The notes under the pieces are model-generated. The model ran no database searches and had not been told where the DNA came from. It was given only the letters and a program-made list of their open reading frames with translations. DNA of 64,000 nt from Harmothoe impar. Its lineage: Eukaryota > Annelida > Polychaeta > Phyllodocida > Polynoidae. Positions 46,640-59,094 of the stretch are shown one piece after another (positions within the stretch are counted from its first letter, which is position 1; each line of letters starts with the position of its first letter). Both the position numbers and the translations under genes were made by a program. Where the stretch lies: NCBI GenBank assembly GCA_947462335.1, contig OX381718.1, positions 42,470,281 to 42,534,280 on the forward strand. The letters run 5' to 3'.

Positions 46640-46895
46640 TTCTCACGTCCACTACCTTCTCTTCACATCTACTACCTTCTCCTCAAGTCTACTACCTTTT
46701 CCTCACATTCACTACCTTCTCCTCACGTCTGCTACCTTCTCCTCACATCTACTACCTTCTCCTCACGTCCACTACCTTCTCCTCACATCCACTACCTTCT
46801 CCTCACGTCTGCTACCTTCTCCTCACGTCCACTACCTTCTCCTCATATCCACTACCTTCTCCTCATGTCCACTACTTTCTCCCCATGTCCACCTC
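46640..46895 (+). repeat. 20-bp minisatellite CTACCTTCTCCTCACGTCCA
   Basis: About twelve units with C/T variation. The neighbouring array at 46920-47220 has the form GGTTGGATGTGAGGGAGGGT, its approximate reverse complement, so the two can pair. Confidence 0.85.
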
Positions 46896-46919
46896 CTTTC
46901 CTGATTTGAGGAGAAGGTT

Positions 46920-47225
46920 CTAGTGTATGTGAGAGAAGGGTTGGACATGACAGAGGGGTTGAACGTGATGAAGGGGGCTGGGCGTGAGGGAGGGGGTTGA
47001 ACATGAGGAAGTTATGATGTTAGGGAGGGTGTTGGATGTAAGGGAGGGTGTTGGATGTGAGGGAGGGGGTTTGACTTGATGGAAGGGGTTGGATGTGAGG
47101 GAGGGTGTTGGATGTGAGGGATGGTGTTGGATGTGAGGGCATGGGTTGGACGTGAGGGAGGGGGTTGGATGTGTGGGGGTTGGACATATAATTTGTAAGA
47201 GATAGTGTTGGACATGAGGAATTTG
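46920..47225 (-). repeat. ~20-bp minisatellite GGTTGGATGTGAGGGAGGGT
   Basis: About twelve to fourteen degenerate units of GGTTGGATGTGAGGGAGGGT. Forms the other arm of the fold-back with 46640-46895. His/Pro/Ser-rich minus-strand frames are compositional. Confidence 0.8.
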
Positions 47226-47970
47226 AATGAGGTAATATGTTATGGACGTATGAAATGGACGTGAGCTTGGTGCCGACAAGTCAGGGGCATGTAGTCAGGA
47301 TGGCCTGAAGGCAGGGGGCCCTAGATCAGGAGGGCCTGTGGGAAGGGGGCCTGTGGGAAGGGAGTCTATGGGATGTGGGCCTACCGCTAGGAGGGCCTGT
47401 ATTCCGGATACCTATACGTATACTATCCTGTAATGCATTATACATTATACATTAGGCCAGATATTGCCTAGCAACAAGCATCCATGTCTTCTTCACCCCT
47501 GCAAGCAGGAATAATCTTTCAAACTCATTAAACAAACTACTGTTATTACAAGTAGCTTGGTCGCTAGCTGAACAGAATTAAGTCATTGTGTAGCATCTTG
47601 TTCATTTTATGCTAAGGTAGTTATGAATAAATTTGTTTAAAACAAAAAAAAAGGAAGTCATGAATATATATAGCTACTAGCCCAGATATTGCCTAGCATT
47701 AATTACCTCATAAAGCAAACCACTGCTATTGCAAGTTGCTGTTGCAAGTTGCTGGGTCTCTCTCCCCAGGGTAAGCTATCTGTGCTGTCTGTAGGGGTAA
47801 AGAATACATGGATGCTTGTTGCTAGGCAATAACTGGGCTAATGTATATAGAATAAAGAGACAGAGCCCCTCCTAAGCTCTAATTACACTAATTAACTTAA
47901 TTGGCCTAAAAATAGCTCAAATAGTAAAAATCAAAAATGGAGCGGTATCCTATCTTCTTTAGCATCCTTT

Positions 47971-49159
47971 TATCCATTAATTCCACTTGAAAAAGTACCA
48001 TAACCATGAAAATCCCACGGGATCAGGTAAATGTGACAATTGCCCCCCCACTAAAACGGAGGTAGTGAGCCACTCCAGACATTCACAGTGCCTAACCTAA
48101 ATGTCAGTTCCTGTGTGTGGTCTGCTTTATGCCCTGATTTAGGCCATTGCTCTATGTGCACAAAGGGCGGTGAGGAAGGAGGCCTTGGCGGGTACACATC
48201 CTTATAACAGTCTGATATGGAATGTCCTTGTTGATCATACCACAATAAAGAAATATCAATATTCTAGAAAGGAATTGAATACCTCAACGTGCATATAGAT
48301 TTCTCCTCAATTAGGTAGGGGGAGTGCATGGCTTGTCACTCCTGTTCAGATTGCAATGATTAAATAGCCATAAATACCAGATCTCTCTGCTTTACCCACC
48401 TCTATCAAAGGGACACCAACTTCACAATCTATATGCCTCTTTGTTGTGCGTACTACAACACTCAAATATCCATCACATCTTGTTCTATAGGGCTTAAATC
48501 ATATGAAACACAATCTGCTAAAGGGGACCTTGCTACTGGATGCACTAAGATCCCTTTTCCCAGTACATGTCACAAAAATTATACAGGTTGGACGGACGCA
48601 CCCTAGTCTCCCTAGAGCACACAGGCTGTTCCTGTCAGTGGCATTTGATGACCTGCATGTCATCTGTCCCTACATCTCACCCCCTGTGTATACAGAGCAA
48701 AACCGCTGAAATATCTGCTCTGGTATCCCCTTTATGCCCTATATATATATGCACCAAGTGCCTGCTAGTAGACATCCTTATTCATGTGGGTATATATGAG
48801 ATGAATGTTGTGTCTGTCCTTTTACACCTCGACCAGGGTTAGGGTCATTGTTAGAGTGAGTATATCCGATGATTGGGGATCAAAATTATGTCTCCATTGA
48901 ATATACACTGTAAAGACATGGTTGACCCTGGCGGACCCCCTTTCTGAGGTCATATTCACCACAGATGACTTTTCATTGCCCCCGTCCCCTACTGTTACAA
49001 CACTATGAACACAGTTATTTAGATGATAGAAATAATAGATAAATGAATATGATATTGAATTTGGAAAAACAATCAGATACAGACACTTTAAGCCAGGCAA
49101 ACCAATGTGCTTCCTAACCTCTTGCTGTCCCTGCTGTCCCGTCTAAGGCCTCTATTCAC
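47971..49159. other. Intergenic; second copy of the 31.8-kb repeat
   Basis: 48060-48205 matches 31761-31905 over its length. Otherwise no gene or repeat supported. Confidence 0.45.
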
Positions 49160-49440
49160 TGTGACCAGGTGTCATCTCTGACCTGGTGCCATCTCTAACC
49201 GGGTGTCATCTCTGACCCGCCTGAAAAAAACCCGGGTTATTTAGGTAAGATGATGATAAAAATGGGCAACCAATTACTACTTTAAAGAGTTATAATACCC
49301 ATTAACCTTTTCAGCCAAATTCTATTTACATCTACCCTAAATAAACCGTTTCCATTCAGGCCGGTCAGAGATGGCACCCAGTCAGAGATGGCACCCAGTC
49401 AGAGAAGAAAACATTGGCCCTAGTTTGTGAGACACATCCC
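49160..49440. repeat. Inverted structure of GGTGCCATCTCTGACC words
   Basis: Three GGTG(T/C)CATCTCTGACC-like units (49170-49220) face GGTCAGAGATGGCACCCAGT units (49360-49410). GTGAGACACATCCCT at the right end is the complement of the AGGCTGTGTCTCAC word at 7300. This is the compact form of the family seen at 7.3-7.6 kb. Confidence 0.65.
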
Positions 49441-50259
49441 TATACTCCATCACTCATATCTATGCTATCAGGCTCTAGATTCTTCTAAATACATATCCAC
49501 AAATAGATGTTGAAAAGATGCAGGCAGGGCCCCCTAGACTTTGATGGCAAGTATGTCACCTGTCACATACCCTATACCCTGCACTGCAATATTGTCCTAC
49601 TCTGCTCAGAGAACCCTTTCATCCCATGTTTGTCTGCTAGCAAACATCCCTATTCCTGAATTTATCCCACACCTCCTTCTCTGCAGTTGTTTGAGGCTTT
49701 AGCCTAAATGTGCTTGCCAGGATGTGTACATTAGCATCTTGGTAGGACTCAGGTATAGCGAGGAGACATCTCACTCAGCACAGCCAAGGGGGTGCTAGCA
49801 AGACTATACACCCTTACCCACCCTCCACAATGGTCACTATAAATCAGACACCTAATCCCCTCCCCCATTCTAGGTCCCATTTCTGCCTCACTTCAGCCAC
49901 CATCCATATCACTTAGCTGTATGGGTAGTGTCTTCTAAACGAATGGCTTTGGGGGCATCCTAAGTCCCCCTACAGACCCACCTCTGAGCTGGTTGCCGGC
50001 CTGATACCAGTGGCAGGGTAAGGCTGGTCCAGTCTGGGCTCATAGAGAATGTATGAGGGGGTGAAAATGTGAATGTGAATTTGGGCTTATAATTCACACT
50101 GGATGTAGAGGATAGATCCTCCACCCCCTGGTATGAATATTATCTCATTAATACAAAGGGAAATGGAGAACTGCTCACTTATGTAATACACACACTGAGC
50201 TACTTACAAAATCCGCGAGTGCATCGTGTGTTGTCGGCACATCACCCCTGCCTCCTGCC
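49441..50259. other. No recognised feature
   Basis: Nothing supported. Confidence 0.35.
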
Positions 50260-50770
50260 TGCTGACCACGGGATGACACCATATATGTGAGCAGGCAAGC
50301 AGAAAGGGGTATCCCTGTGGGATTACTACCAACTTTAGGCACCAGGGGGCTCCACCATGGCCTAAAATGAAAAAAAACAGGCCAATATTTGCTTTTTGGT
50401 ACTTTTTTCTGGAGAATCCATTTTTGATGAAAAGCTTCCTTATTTGGAATGTAAAAAGAACGTTTTGGAGCCTAAATAGGTGTCTTTGTCGATATGTGTT
50501 GCCATGGAAAAATGTTCTTCATTCCAAATAAAGAAGCCCATTGATAAAATGATTCATGAGGATTACTAGGGTCAAAACAGAATAAAATTATCATTTTTAG
50601 ATCAAAATCTATGACCTATAGGATGAGGATTCCCGGTCATTTTCTAATTATTCGAATTATGCTAGTTAGATAGAGATATCTTGGAAACTATGAGACTTAG
50701 AGCTAATTGGGGTTTTGGATAGGGCAATGCCCACCCATATTCACATCGCCAGTTCTCAAGAGCTCTATTG
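50260..50770 (-). repeat. Dispersed repeat family A, copy 2
   Basis: Reverse complement aligns with 1790-2330 and 59095-59640 from the CTCF-like block (50338-50352) through AAAACGTTCTTTTT, GTTGCCATGGAAA (50498) and AGATATCTCTATCTAACTAG to AATATGGGTGGGCATTG. Confidence 0.75.
50338..50352 (+). promoter_or_regulatory. CTCF-like motif in repeat A copy 2
   Basis: GGCACCAGGGGGCTC matches the CTCF core, at the same place within the repeat as 2235-2248 and 59555-59570. Confidence 0.5.
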
Positions 50771-50929
50771 TATGAACTTCTGAAGGAATTCCATTATCTG
50801 TTTTAGCCCAGTAGTCCAACAGCCGTTTTAACACAATCTGAAGAAGATTTAACACCAAACTGTGTATGACAGGCCATCAGTTATTGCTTTAACGTTTCTG
50901 AAATCAAACGCGTCTGTTAACCTAATAAT

Positions 50930-51560
50930 GGAAGCAATTGACATAATCACATGTAACCTCTGATATTTCCCTCTGGCCATTTAATAACTGAAGCATAGGA
51001 GCACTGCACAAATGATTGCATATAAATGCTTCTGCAAGGTCATAATGGCTTTAAACTAAAACCTTCCCAAAAGGCATCTCTTGCATTTGCTCAAATGCAT
51101 GCCATTGACTGCACCCATTTCACCATGTCCACCATATGGCTTAAATACTGCATGGTCAGCAGGATGTACAAATGAAGCAATGGTGAGTTACTGATCAACA
51201 CTATGTTTGTGATGTCAAATACACATTTATCCTTTAGGTATCATGCTGGCCTCAATGGCTAACAATATCATATCACATGAATACTGTCCACTAGATCACA
51301 TTTATATTGTAATGCCTTAGTGGCCAATGTCCTCCCGTACAGCTAGTGAGGTGACATGCAGTATTTAGCTACTGCACCATTAGAAATATAGACAATGTCT
51401 GGTGATGCGGCCAGCGGAGATAGTGACAATGCTAGTTGGTTTGATGACATGGACAGCGGGCATGTTAAAAAGAGAACAGCTTATTAATTGGAGACCCTCC
51501 CTTTATCCCCTCCACATACACACATGCAAGGACACAGATAGTCAGTGCAGAGATAACAGA
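50930..51560 (+). repeat. Dispersed repeat family B, copy 3
   Basis: TTTCCCTCTGGCCATTTAAT, AACTGAAGCATA, TGAATACTGTCC, TAGTGGCCAATGTCCTCCCG, TTAGAAATATAGACAATG, GGTGATGCGGCCAGCGGAG, TTTGATGACATGGACAGCGG. Carries the empty TA site for the MITE at 14411-14625. Confidence 0.7.
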
Positions 51561-51832
51561 TAGCATCAAGCACTGCCTGAGTAGAGACTTAGCAGGCAAA
51601 TAACATGGAACATGATATCAACAGTTATAACCTGTCGTAAAACCATTGGTCTATATTCTTATTGTGAAAAGTGTTGCTAAGACTTTTTCTGAAGAAACAA
51701 TGAATTGGAAAAATGTCAATTATCAGTATAAGAGATACTAAGCTGTACTCACAAGACAAACCATGCACCAAATTAGAAAATGTAAATTGTTAAATAATAT
51801 TATCACAGAGAAAATGAAACTAGTTCATTTAA

Positions 51833-52538
51833 CCCTTAGGGGCCCAGTGGCGTGAAATGGCGTAAAATGGCGTATTTTGCACATATCTAAAGTCTGACAT
51901 GGTTCTATCGTATAAATATTATTTTTGTACCACTGTAAGACATACCTACATTTCCGGGGTGGCCTAAGCATTTCATACATGTGCTTGTATTTGTTATCTG
52001 ACAGATATTTACAATTTTAGAGCAAATAAAGTAGGAAAAATGATAATAAATATCTGCAAATTCAGGTTTGCCCACTGGCTGAGCCTGGGTATTCTCCCCC
52101 ATGATGATTATTATTATTATTTCCCATCTTAGTTATCATCATATAATTCTTAATGCAATATGAGAAATGTACATCAAACTATGTAACAGAGCTCAATACC
52201 CTGTATGCCATTCCCATGTTTGAGAAGTGATACAAGAATTTCATTGTTGCCATGGCAACAGAATAGAGGGTTCCTCGAAGGCTCAATCTACAACCAATCT
52301 AATCTAAAGTTTAATGAATTAAACAAATGGAATATTTCTGGTTGCTATGGTTACCAAAATTTGCACTTTTTTCCATAAAGAGGGCCTAGCATAAGAAAGG
52401 TTATTGCATTAGCTTTCAAGAAATGTAATATGAACCTTATGTCAGAACAGTAAATTCAACTGTTGCAGATTCACTTATGGTGCACTAATCATGTTGCAGA
52501 TATCTTACTTTGGTCAAATAGTTCTGGGCCTGTAAGGG
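51833..52538. mobile_element. 706-bp piggyBac-like non-autonomous element
   Basis: TTAA is duplicated at 51829-51832 and 52539-52542. The ends CCCTTAGGGGCCCAG and CTGGGCCTGTAAGGG are inverted repeats starting with CCC, as expected for piggyBac termini. No transposase frame. An RFX-type palindrome GTTGCCATGGCAAC lies at 52246-52259. A second, partial copy is at 33579. Confidence 0.82.
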
Positions 52539-53190
52539 TTAAGACAAATCAGAACCATCTTCATGATAATGGGACTGGTATTACAGCCGGTACATGCAGG
52601 GATATCAGTATATGGCACAAACTCCCGACATATGTTGTTTTGGCTATTTCTGGCCCTTTTCAGGCTTATACCCCTACAGAATAACCAGTTTTACATCATT
52701 TTTTTCAAATCTTTAGTATATGTGAGAAAACATCTTAACAATTCAGGAAATTTTAAATTTTTGTGTGTTGGCCCAATATTTTCCGTTTTCTGGCCCTCCA
52801 ATGGCCCAAAAACCCCTGACAGCGTCAAAAACTCTGAAAAATGACATGACATTGTTTTACATGGTTCCTATGTCTACTGAGGCAGTAACAGCCTATCCCT
52901 AATATCATTTTCTATTAGGCCTATGGTATAGTCAATTGATTCACAAGAATTTCATTAGATATGTACCATATTTTCTTTCCCACAGTGATTTAAGTGTGTT
53001 TTGTCAGCAAAATGATCGAAAGTCTTTTTAGGTTGATACCTCTATATAGTAAATTAAGAAAATCCACACAGTAGCCATTGTATCCCAGATTGTGAGGTAA
53101 CTCTTGTGTCTCCTGCTGGAAAAAAGAAATTTTGAAAAAAATCCAATAATCTTGCCTCCAGGGGCATATGTCTATTGGGATACATATTTT
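52539..53190. other. No recognised feature
   Basis: Nothing supported. Confidence 0.35.
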
Positions 53191-53193
53191 CCA

Positions 53194-53777
53194 TCACGGA
53201 GTCACCCAGAATATTCGTCACGGAGTCACCAGTCACCCTGATGAAAATTTAAACCTGCATAGAATTATTAATACCCAATGTATTGAAGTTATCTCTGGTT
53301 TTCCTGTGTCCTACCCACTCCATCTTATGTTCTAATATAGAAATCCACCATTTTTATGCTCATTTATACAAGAGTTTATTTCCATCACGGAGTCACCAGG
53401 GTGACTGCGTGACATAAAATAGGTAAATAGGTGTACTTTAGGCCTATACTGTGCAAACTAGGTCTAACCAGATATCATGATGCTTCATATTTCTTAAAGT
53501 ATCCATGATCATGACATTGTACAGCGATTTTAAACAATAATGGGACCATTTTGAGGAAACTAGGGTAAAGTTGACAGTATGTAGTTGAAATTTTCATATT
53601 TTTGATAAATGTTCAAAATTCACTGGGCTGTATTGCAAAAACTATTTCCCTGATGATATCCATTCTTGGTGTGCGTGAAGATATTTGTTGCCCCAGCTTG
53701 TATACCAAATTATTAGCTGCTGTGATGTATTTGAGGCATAACGTACATAAAGATGTATTTTTCGTCACGGAGTCACC
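53194..53777 (+). repeat. Four dispersed copies of TCACGGAGTCACC
   Basis: The 13-mer occurs exactly at 53194, 53218, 53385 and 53765, with CCA or CG before it, in otherwise non-repetitive sequence. On the minus strand each reads GDSV followed by Met or Thr in one frame. Meaning unknown. Confidence 0.6.
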
Positions 53778-56700
53778 CAAAACGCGGACTATAATTATAC
53801 CTCGTGAGGCGATAAAAACTGAAACGCTAGGGTTACAGACGTATCACAAAGTGTTCTGAGGAGCCGAAATATATACCTTTCAATATAATAAACTTGTTTA
53901 AACATATCAAGAACTTTCTGATTTGACCTTCCTCTATCCTAAAACAACATAAGTCAGGGGTTTGAGCCATATATCCAGGGATGCCAGTGTATATCCTATC
54001 CTGGTCAATAGTGTACAGCACTAAGTGAACCATAGGAGGGTCCATTATTGAAATCAATTTTGGAGGTGTATTTGTCTTCCATACACCAAGGCGGATGTAT
54101 ATCATACAAAAGCCTTTCAGGTGGCTTACAATCTGGGATACTATTACTGTGCAGGGCAAGTAAGAAGATGCATCAAAGGCAGGTCTACCTAGGGGCAGGC
54201 TGATATTTTCCAGCCTTAGTTTGAGTGGGACATGTATCACTCCCATGCATAGGACCATATGACCCAAGATGCATTATGTTGCGACTCTTGATGAAAATAA
54301 TTATTAATGAATAAAGAGACACCTGATTGGTTATAACCTCCTAAAGCAAAACGTTTGAACCTACAATCTAGTAGGCTCATACAAAGTAATAGACTGCTTG
54401 GCTATACATGTATACGAGGTCTGCCCTACTGAACTGACCATTCTTCCAGACACTAAATACATCTAAGTCAGCTGTATAGAGTTCCCCTGAGTAGCTATTC
54501 AAACCATTAATCCCTCACTGAGGACAGTACAGTGTTTAAATCAACTTTGTGCGAATCAGCATGACGCACAGATGCAGCCCCAATGACTTGCTCACTAGGA
54601 CTGGATGGTTGCATATCATAGTGTTACTAGAAGTGCATTTTTCCATCATAACGACAACTTTTTTTTTCAAACACTATTATGTAACTAGAGTATATATATG
54701 GTGTTAATATGTTTGAGTAGCTCAGAATGAACATTTACAGGAAAAAGGGGACAGGCCTCTATTCTAGTGTGGCAGGCCAGTACCCGATTATTGGCAGAAT
54801 AATGTGTTTATTTACTACAGGCATGAGACAGGCAACACATAACAAGAACAAAAAGAAAAATAGAACAGAACAACAACAAAACAACATCAATCCCATTGAT
54901 TGTGGGACTGTACTTATTGTGTAATGCAGCTGTACTGCAAATGGAAGAATGATTGAGGCAGGGAGGCATCCCTCTCTGCATATAGCTTCTGCTTGGAGAT
55001 TCGAGGGTTTCTTTTCTTTTCACTCTGCATGAAGATAGGGAGGATGGGATTACATGCTATTGTTCATGTGGAATAGACAGATCTAAGTACTGCCTGTGGG
55101 GTCAGACTGAAGGACACCAGCCTGTAAGTGTCATGTCATTTGTAATCATGTCCTTTAGTGCCTCAAGTCACACTTATCACTGAACACATGTCATAACCAC
55201 ATCAAAGTTTTTATGAATTAGCTTCACGTTAACATTACCTCCATGGGGTAAGGGCCGGGGAAGTTGAGAGTGTCTATTACTGAGTAAAGCCCCTCAGGAA
55301 GTATGAATGATGTGTCTTGTTGGACCTGCATATACTTAGACACAGTACAATCACTGCATTACCAATACAATTTGCATTTATGTCCTGCCATAGCAACCAT
55401 CTACATTCAAGTACTGTGATCATCTTAAGAAGACATAGCGAGCCTACATATTCCAACAACTACACTTACGCCCCTTCTTAAAGCTCTCTACCTTGCGAAT
55501 TCGAAATGATCAAAGTAATAATATTGGGAACATTGAGATAACAAAACACAAATGTTCTGGAGGTTGTTTAGTTCTATACAGGATCCTTGCTTTAAAATGG
55601 AGACAATTTATTCCGTACCAAGTGAACCCCATTGATAGTGCTTTCACAAAAGGCTTATTGGGTGCAACGCCATTGAATGAGATGGTATAAGGTGAGACTC
55701 TATAAACCCCGATATCAGCCTGGGTCAGATGACTGCAGGCTTTGAGGCTTTAAAAGATTGACTGCAGTGCCCTAGTGGCAGTGGCAGCAGTAAAATAAAG
55801 GGCACCAGTGATTTAACACGGCAGTGTAGATGAATCCAATAGAGGCAATGCTTTAGAGCCATGTTTTTGCTGGCAGCCTGTGCAGAAATCCAATACGACG
55901 CTGTTCCCTGCCAAAGGTTTTGATTCTATGGTTATTTTGATTGTTTCTCATTAAATTTCTGAATGATGGAAAAGAAACTCTTGTTTGTATCTGTTCCTAA
56001 AATGTTTTGTCTTGACAAAGCTTTCTGGTCTCAGGAGTAACGTCAGGAGTGCATCACTGACCATTTTTTCCAGAGATTTTTTTTAGCTGTCAGATGTGTT
56101 GGGAGTAATGTAACCCATGGCAACCCTATTGAGGGTGTGATTTCCCTTGAGCACTCCCATTACAATACTATGGGCCAACGATGAAATCACAGGGCACCAT
56201 GGGTAAAACCATGATGTTGCAGGCATCAAAAGATATTGATAACCAGAAAAATATGTGGGAAAAAAATTCATGAAAAATCGGAAAAATAAGACAGTTCAAA
56301 CTGACAATAGTAATTTACCATGATGCCTCTCTTTTTGAGATGATTCTTTGACCTGTTAAAAGGAACAGATGGCCATAGGCCTATATTATGCTTTAGAAAC
56401 CATAGTAAGCATGGCTATATCTTGAAATGTGGTGCAAATAATTTTAATGGTTTGTATTTCTCTTCCCATCGGAGCCATTGGTATGGTATAATGCCATGTG
56501 CTAAGCCCATAAACATGACAGGACTTTTCTATGATCAAAACTCAATTAAATGGATGAAGGCTTATGGGCTGGAGACCAAAGCCCCCTTTGTCAGTGATTT
56601 ACTGTGTCAATTAAAGTTGAGGCAGTGAGCTTGGGAAGGGATTTTTCTGCATAATAGCCTTTCCCAGCTGAACAGGGTTTAGATTTAATAAAACCATGAA

Positions 56701-58480
56701 CCATAAGTGTAATGTATTTTCCTAGCCTACTTTGAGCACCTTTTGAACAACGAGTGCATATGACTCTTCAATGGTAATTTTGTGTATATTAGCATGTCCA
56801 TAAATAAGAGAAACCTGTTTCCTATCATGGTTAACACTATCAATAGCCTATCAGAATGATCACTGCTAAAACAAGACAGAAATGAATACCATACTCCCCA
56901 AGCAGTCATAAAGCAGCTCATAGAAGAAATGCTGGTGATCGTCATTCAGTAAATCATATACTCGCCAAAGACATAGCTGCCTATTGTCGATGGAGGCAGA
57001 CAAAGACCAGATTCACTTTTTGTAGCTGCGGAGAGTTCCTATATGAAAGGAGACGATTCACAAAAAGACAAGCAGCTTTCAAGATTCACAAATGGAACTG
57101 ACAATTATTAATGGCAGCTGGAACTGATGAACAGATCTTGTTATCATTATTATAAATGGGAAACCTCATTCTATTACTTAGCTGGAGTGAGCAGTTCTTT
57201 TACAGTGTTGTTATAGGAGCATAATACACCTCGTGTAGGAGTGTAGGAGGTAGAGAGGTGGGAAGATGTTGGTCATTATCTATGTACGTAGAGTAGAAAA
57301 TGGTGTCAGTGGTTAGATTGAGGGAGTGTCTAAAGTAAGTTTCATGTGCTCTCTTATCATTTTTCTACACCTGGATCATTGATATACTCCAGTTTAGAAC
57401 AATGAATAGACGCTGACCAAAAGACTCACCAGGGCTGGTTTCATGCATCATGCCGACAAGAGCAGTCGGCTTAAAGCACCATTTAGAGCTCTTAAATAGT
57501 TAATGCAAAGCGCAATCAATCCACAGACAGCTACCTGACGTGGACAGTTTTTATGGGTAATGTTTCAGACTGTTATCTGATATAATTCAAGCTACAGAAT
57601 AAGCCTGGGGGGGGGGGGTCTTAAATCAAGGTAACATGACTTTCCGACTAATAGCTTAATTAACTACAGCAGTGCTCTATGACTGTGGAATACCAGAATA
57701 TAAACTAGAGGATGAATGAAAATTCTTTATAAGTATTTGAGTGAAAGTAGGCTAATATATGACACCCTCCCTATCTTTTCTCCCCTAATCGACCTTGAAT
57801 CTACCCCAATACCTTGTCCAATCTGAAGGTTACAGAAAATCATACATGTTGTACACATGGGCCTGTTTCAGGCTGCCTGTTCCAGTGACCTCCCTGAGCC
57901 CCTCTGAGCCACCTTCCGAGTGTGTAGTCTTGGTAATGACCCCTTGCCTGAGGCATCCAAACTCCTAAGCTTGTTTTACACAGTCAATATTGATGTGAGA
58001 GGTGACTGCTAAAGAGCATACGGGAAACACAGTCTCCGGGGGGATGATAGTAGTGTATTATCACTGCCGCCTCTCCTAATAACAGTAGGGCGTGCCTGAA
58101 TTGTGTCAAAGAGTGATTGTGAATATGTTTGCTGCTCCCCTCCTGCTTAGTGATCATTAATGCTAAAACTTCTAAAATGCTTATAATTTCCAGTACACAC
58201 AGCATACAATAAGTGTTTTTTAGCAGTTCCAATGACAGGCCAGCAAGGGACCTATTGTAACATCACCAATCCATTGGGAACATAGAGTAGGGTGTATATG
58301 GTGTGATGAGAAATAAAGTTCTGTCATACCTAGACTCCTGAATACCAAGTCTTTATGAAAATGACTTAATGATTTGCTGAGAGTCTGAATGGCTTCAAGG
58401 TGGCCACTCCCCTCATCATGCTTACCAAGGCGTGATACTGATACTGACACTGTCCTCCTGTGGTACCCCCTGAAACCAAG
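53778..58480. other. Long intergenic stretch, no supported gene
   Basis: The longest open frame (minus, 53833-54267, 144 codons) has no ATG at its start, no known motif and a length expected by chance at this base composition. No RNA gene, satellite or clear transposon ends found. A G run lies at 57608-57618. Confidence 0.45.
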
Positions 58481-58570
58481 TATAAAGTTCACAGTGCAAG
58501 TGTCAAGCTCTTGATTGAGTGATTCAGTGGTGGTGTAATTGTGAATGTCATTCGTAGCTTGTTGAGGATT
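58480..58570 (-). repeat. Segment shared with 29.5 and 36.8 kb
   Basis: ACTCAATCAAGAGCTTGACA (minus) with TESLNQELDT in one frame. See the two other copies. The open minus frame around it (58220-58612) extends beyond the shared part and is unsupported. Confidence 0.4.
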
Positions 58571-59094
58571 AAGACTATCCTGGACCAGGAGAATCATTGC
58601 TCCTTCTAACAAAGGTCTACCGAATTTGATTTAATCTTTTTTTGAGGAATGACTTAAATTTCCTGTGTGTCTGCTATCATCTGAGGCTTATTCAAAATAA
58701 ACTGGAATATACTTTAATTGGATAAGATTACCCAAAAGTGTCCACCCAGTTTCAATTGTACTTGGCCTTTGGCAATATAAAAAGATACCCTCCCCCCAAA
58801 AAACAAAGTGTATGATATGTATTACATCAACAAAATGTATGTATGTAACAACAAAAGGAAAATTTGTATGCTTTGAATTTCTTTTGTTTAATACAATCAA
58901 CCTTTAATTAAACCTCATTGTGAGTGTCAAAAGGGTTGTTTGTATAATGTCAACATGGATCTTTACTGGTTATTAGACTTTTCATCTCCTCCTGTATGAA
59001 TTTGAGCACATTATGTGTACAGGCAAGGGAAAAGGGTGCTCTTTGAAGCCAACTTTGAAATTGAAGTCATAAGCTTTCCAGTGATATATTACAC

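Larger units (their letters stand above)
46000..47970. mobile_element. Large fold-back element III with minisatellite arms
   Basis: 46000-46090 (GATACCGCTCCATTTTT, ATTTGAGCTATTTTTAGGCC, AATAAAGTTAATTAGTG) is inverted at 47865-47965. Further in, TATTGCCTAGCAACA words appear in both arms (46201, 46353, 46497, 47466, complement at 47815). The centre pairs 46640-46890 with 46920-47220 as inverted minisatellites and 46575-46625 with 47300-47340. No gene. Confidence 0.75.

Noticed and set aside
46568..47279. Ser/Pro/His-rich frames across 46.6-47.3 kb
   Set aside because: Translations of two complementary 20-bp minisatellites in a fold-back structure.
53833..54267. 144-codon minus-strand frame
   Set aside because: Begins at a non-ATG codon, no recognisable motif or splice context, and a frame of this length is expected by chance in 64 kb at this composition.
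58220..58612. 130-codon minus-strand frame
   Set aside because: Only the short segment shared with two other loci looks meaningful; the remainder has no support.
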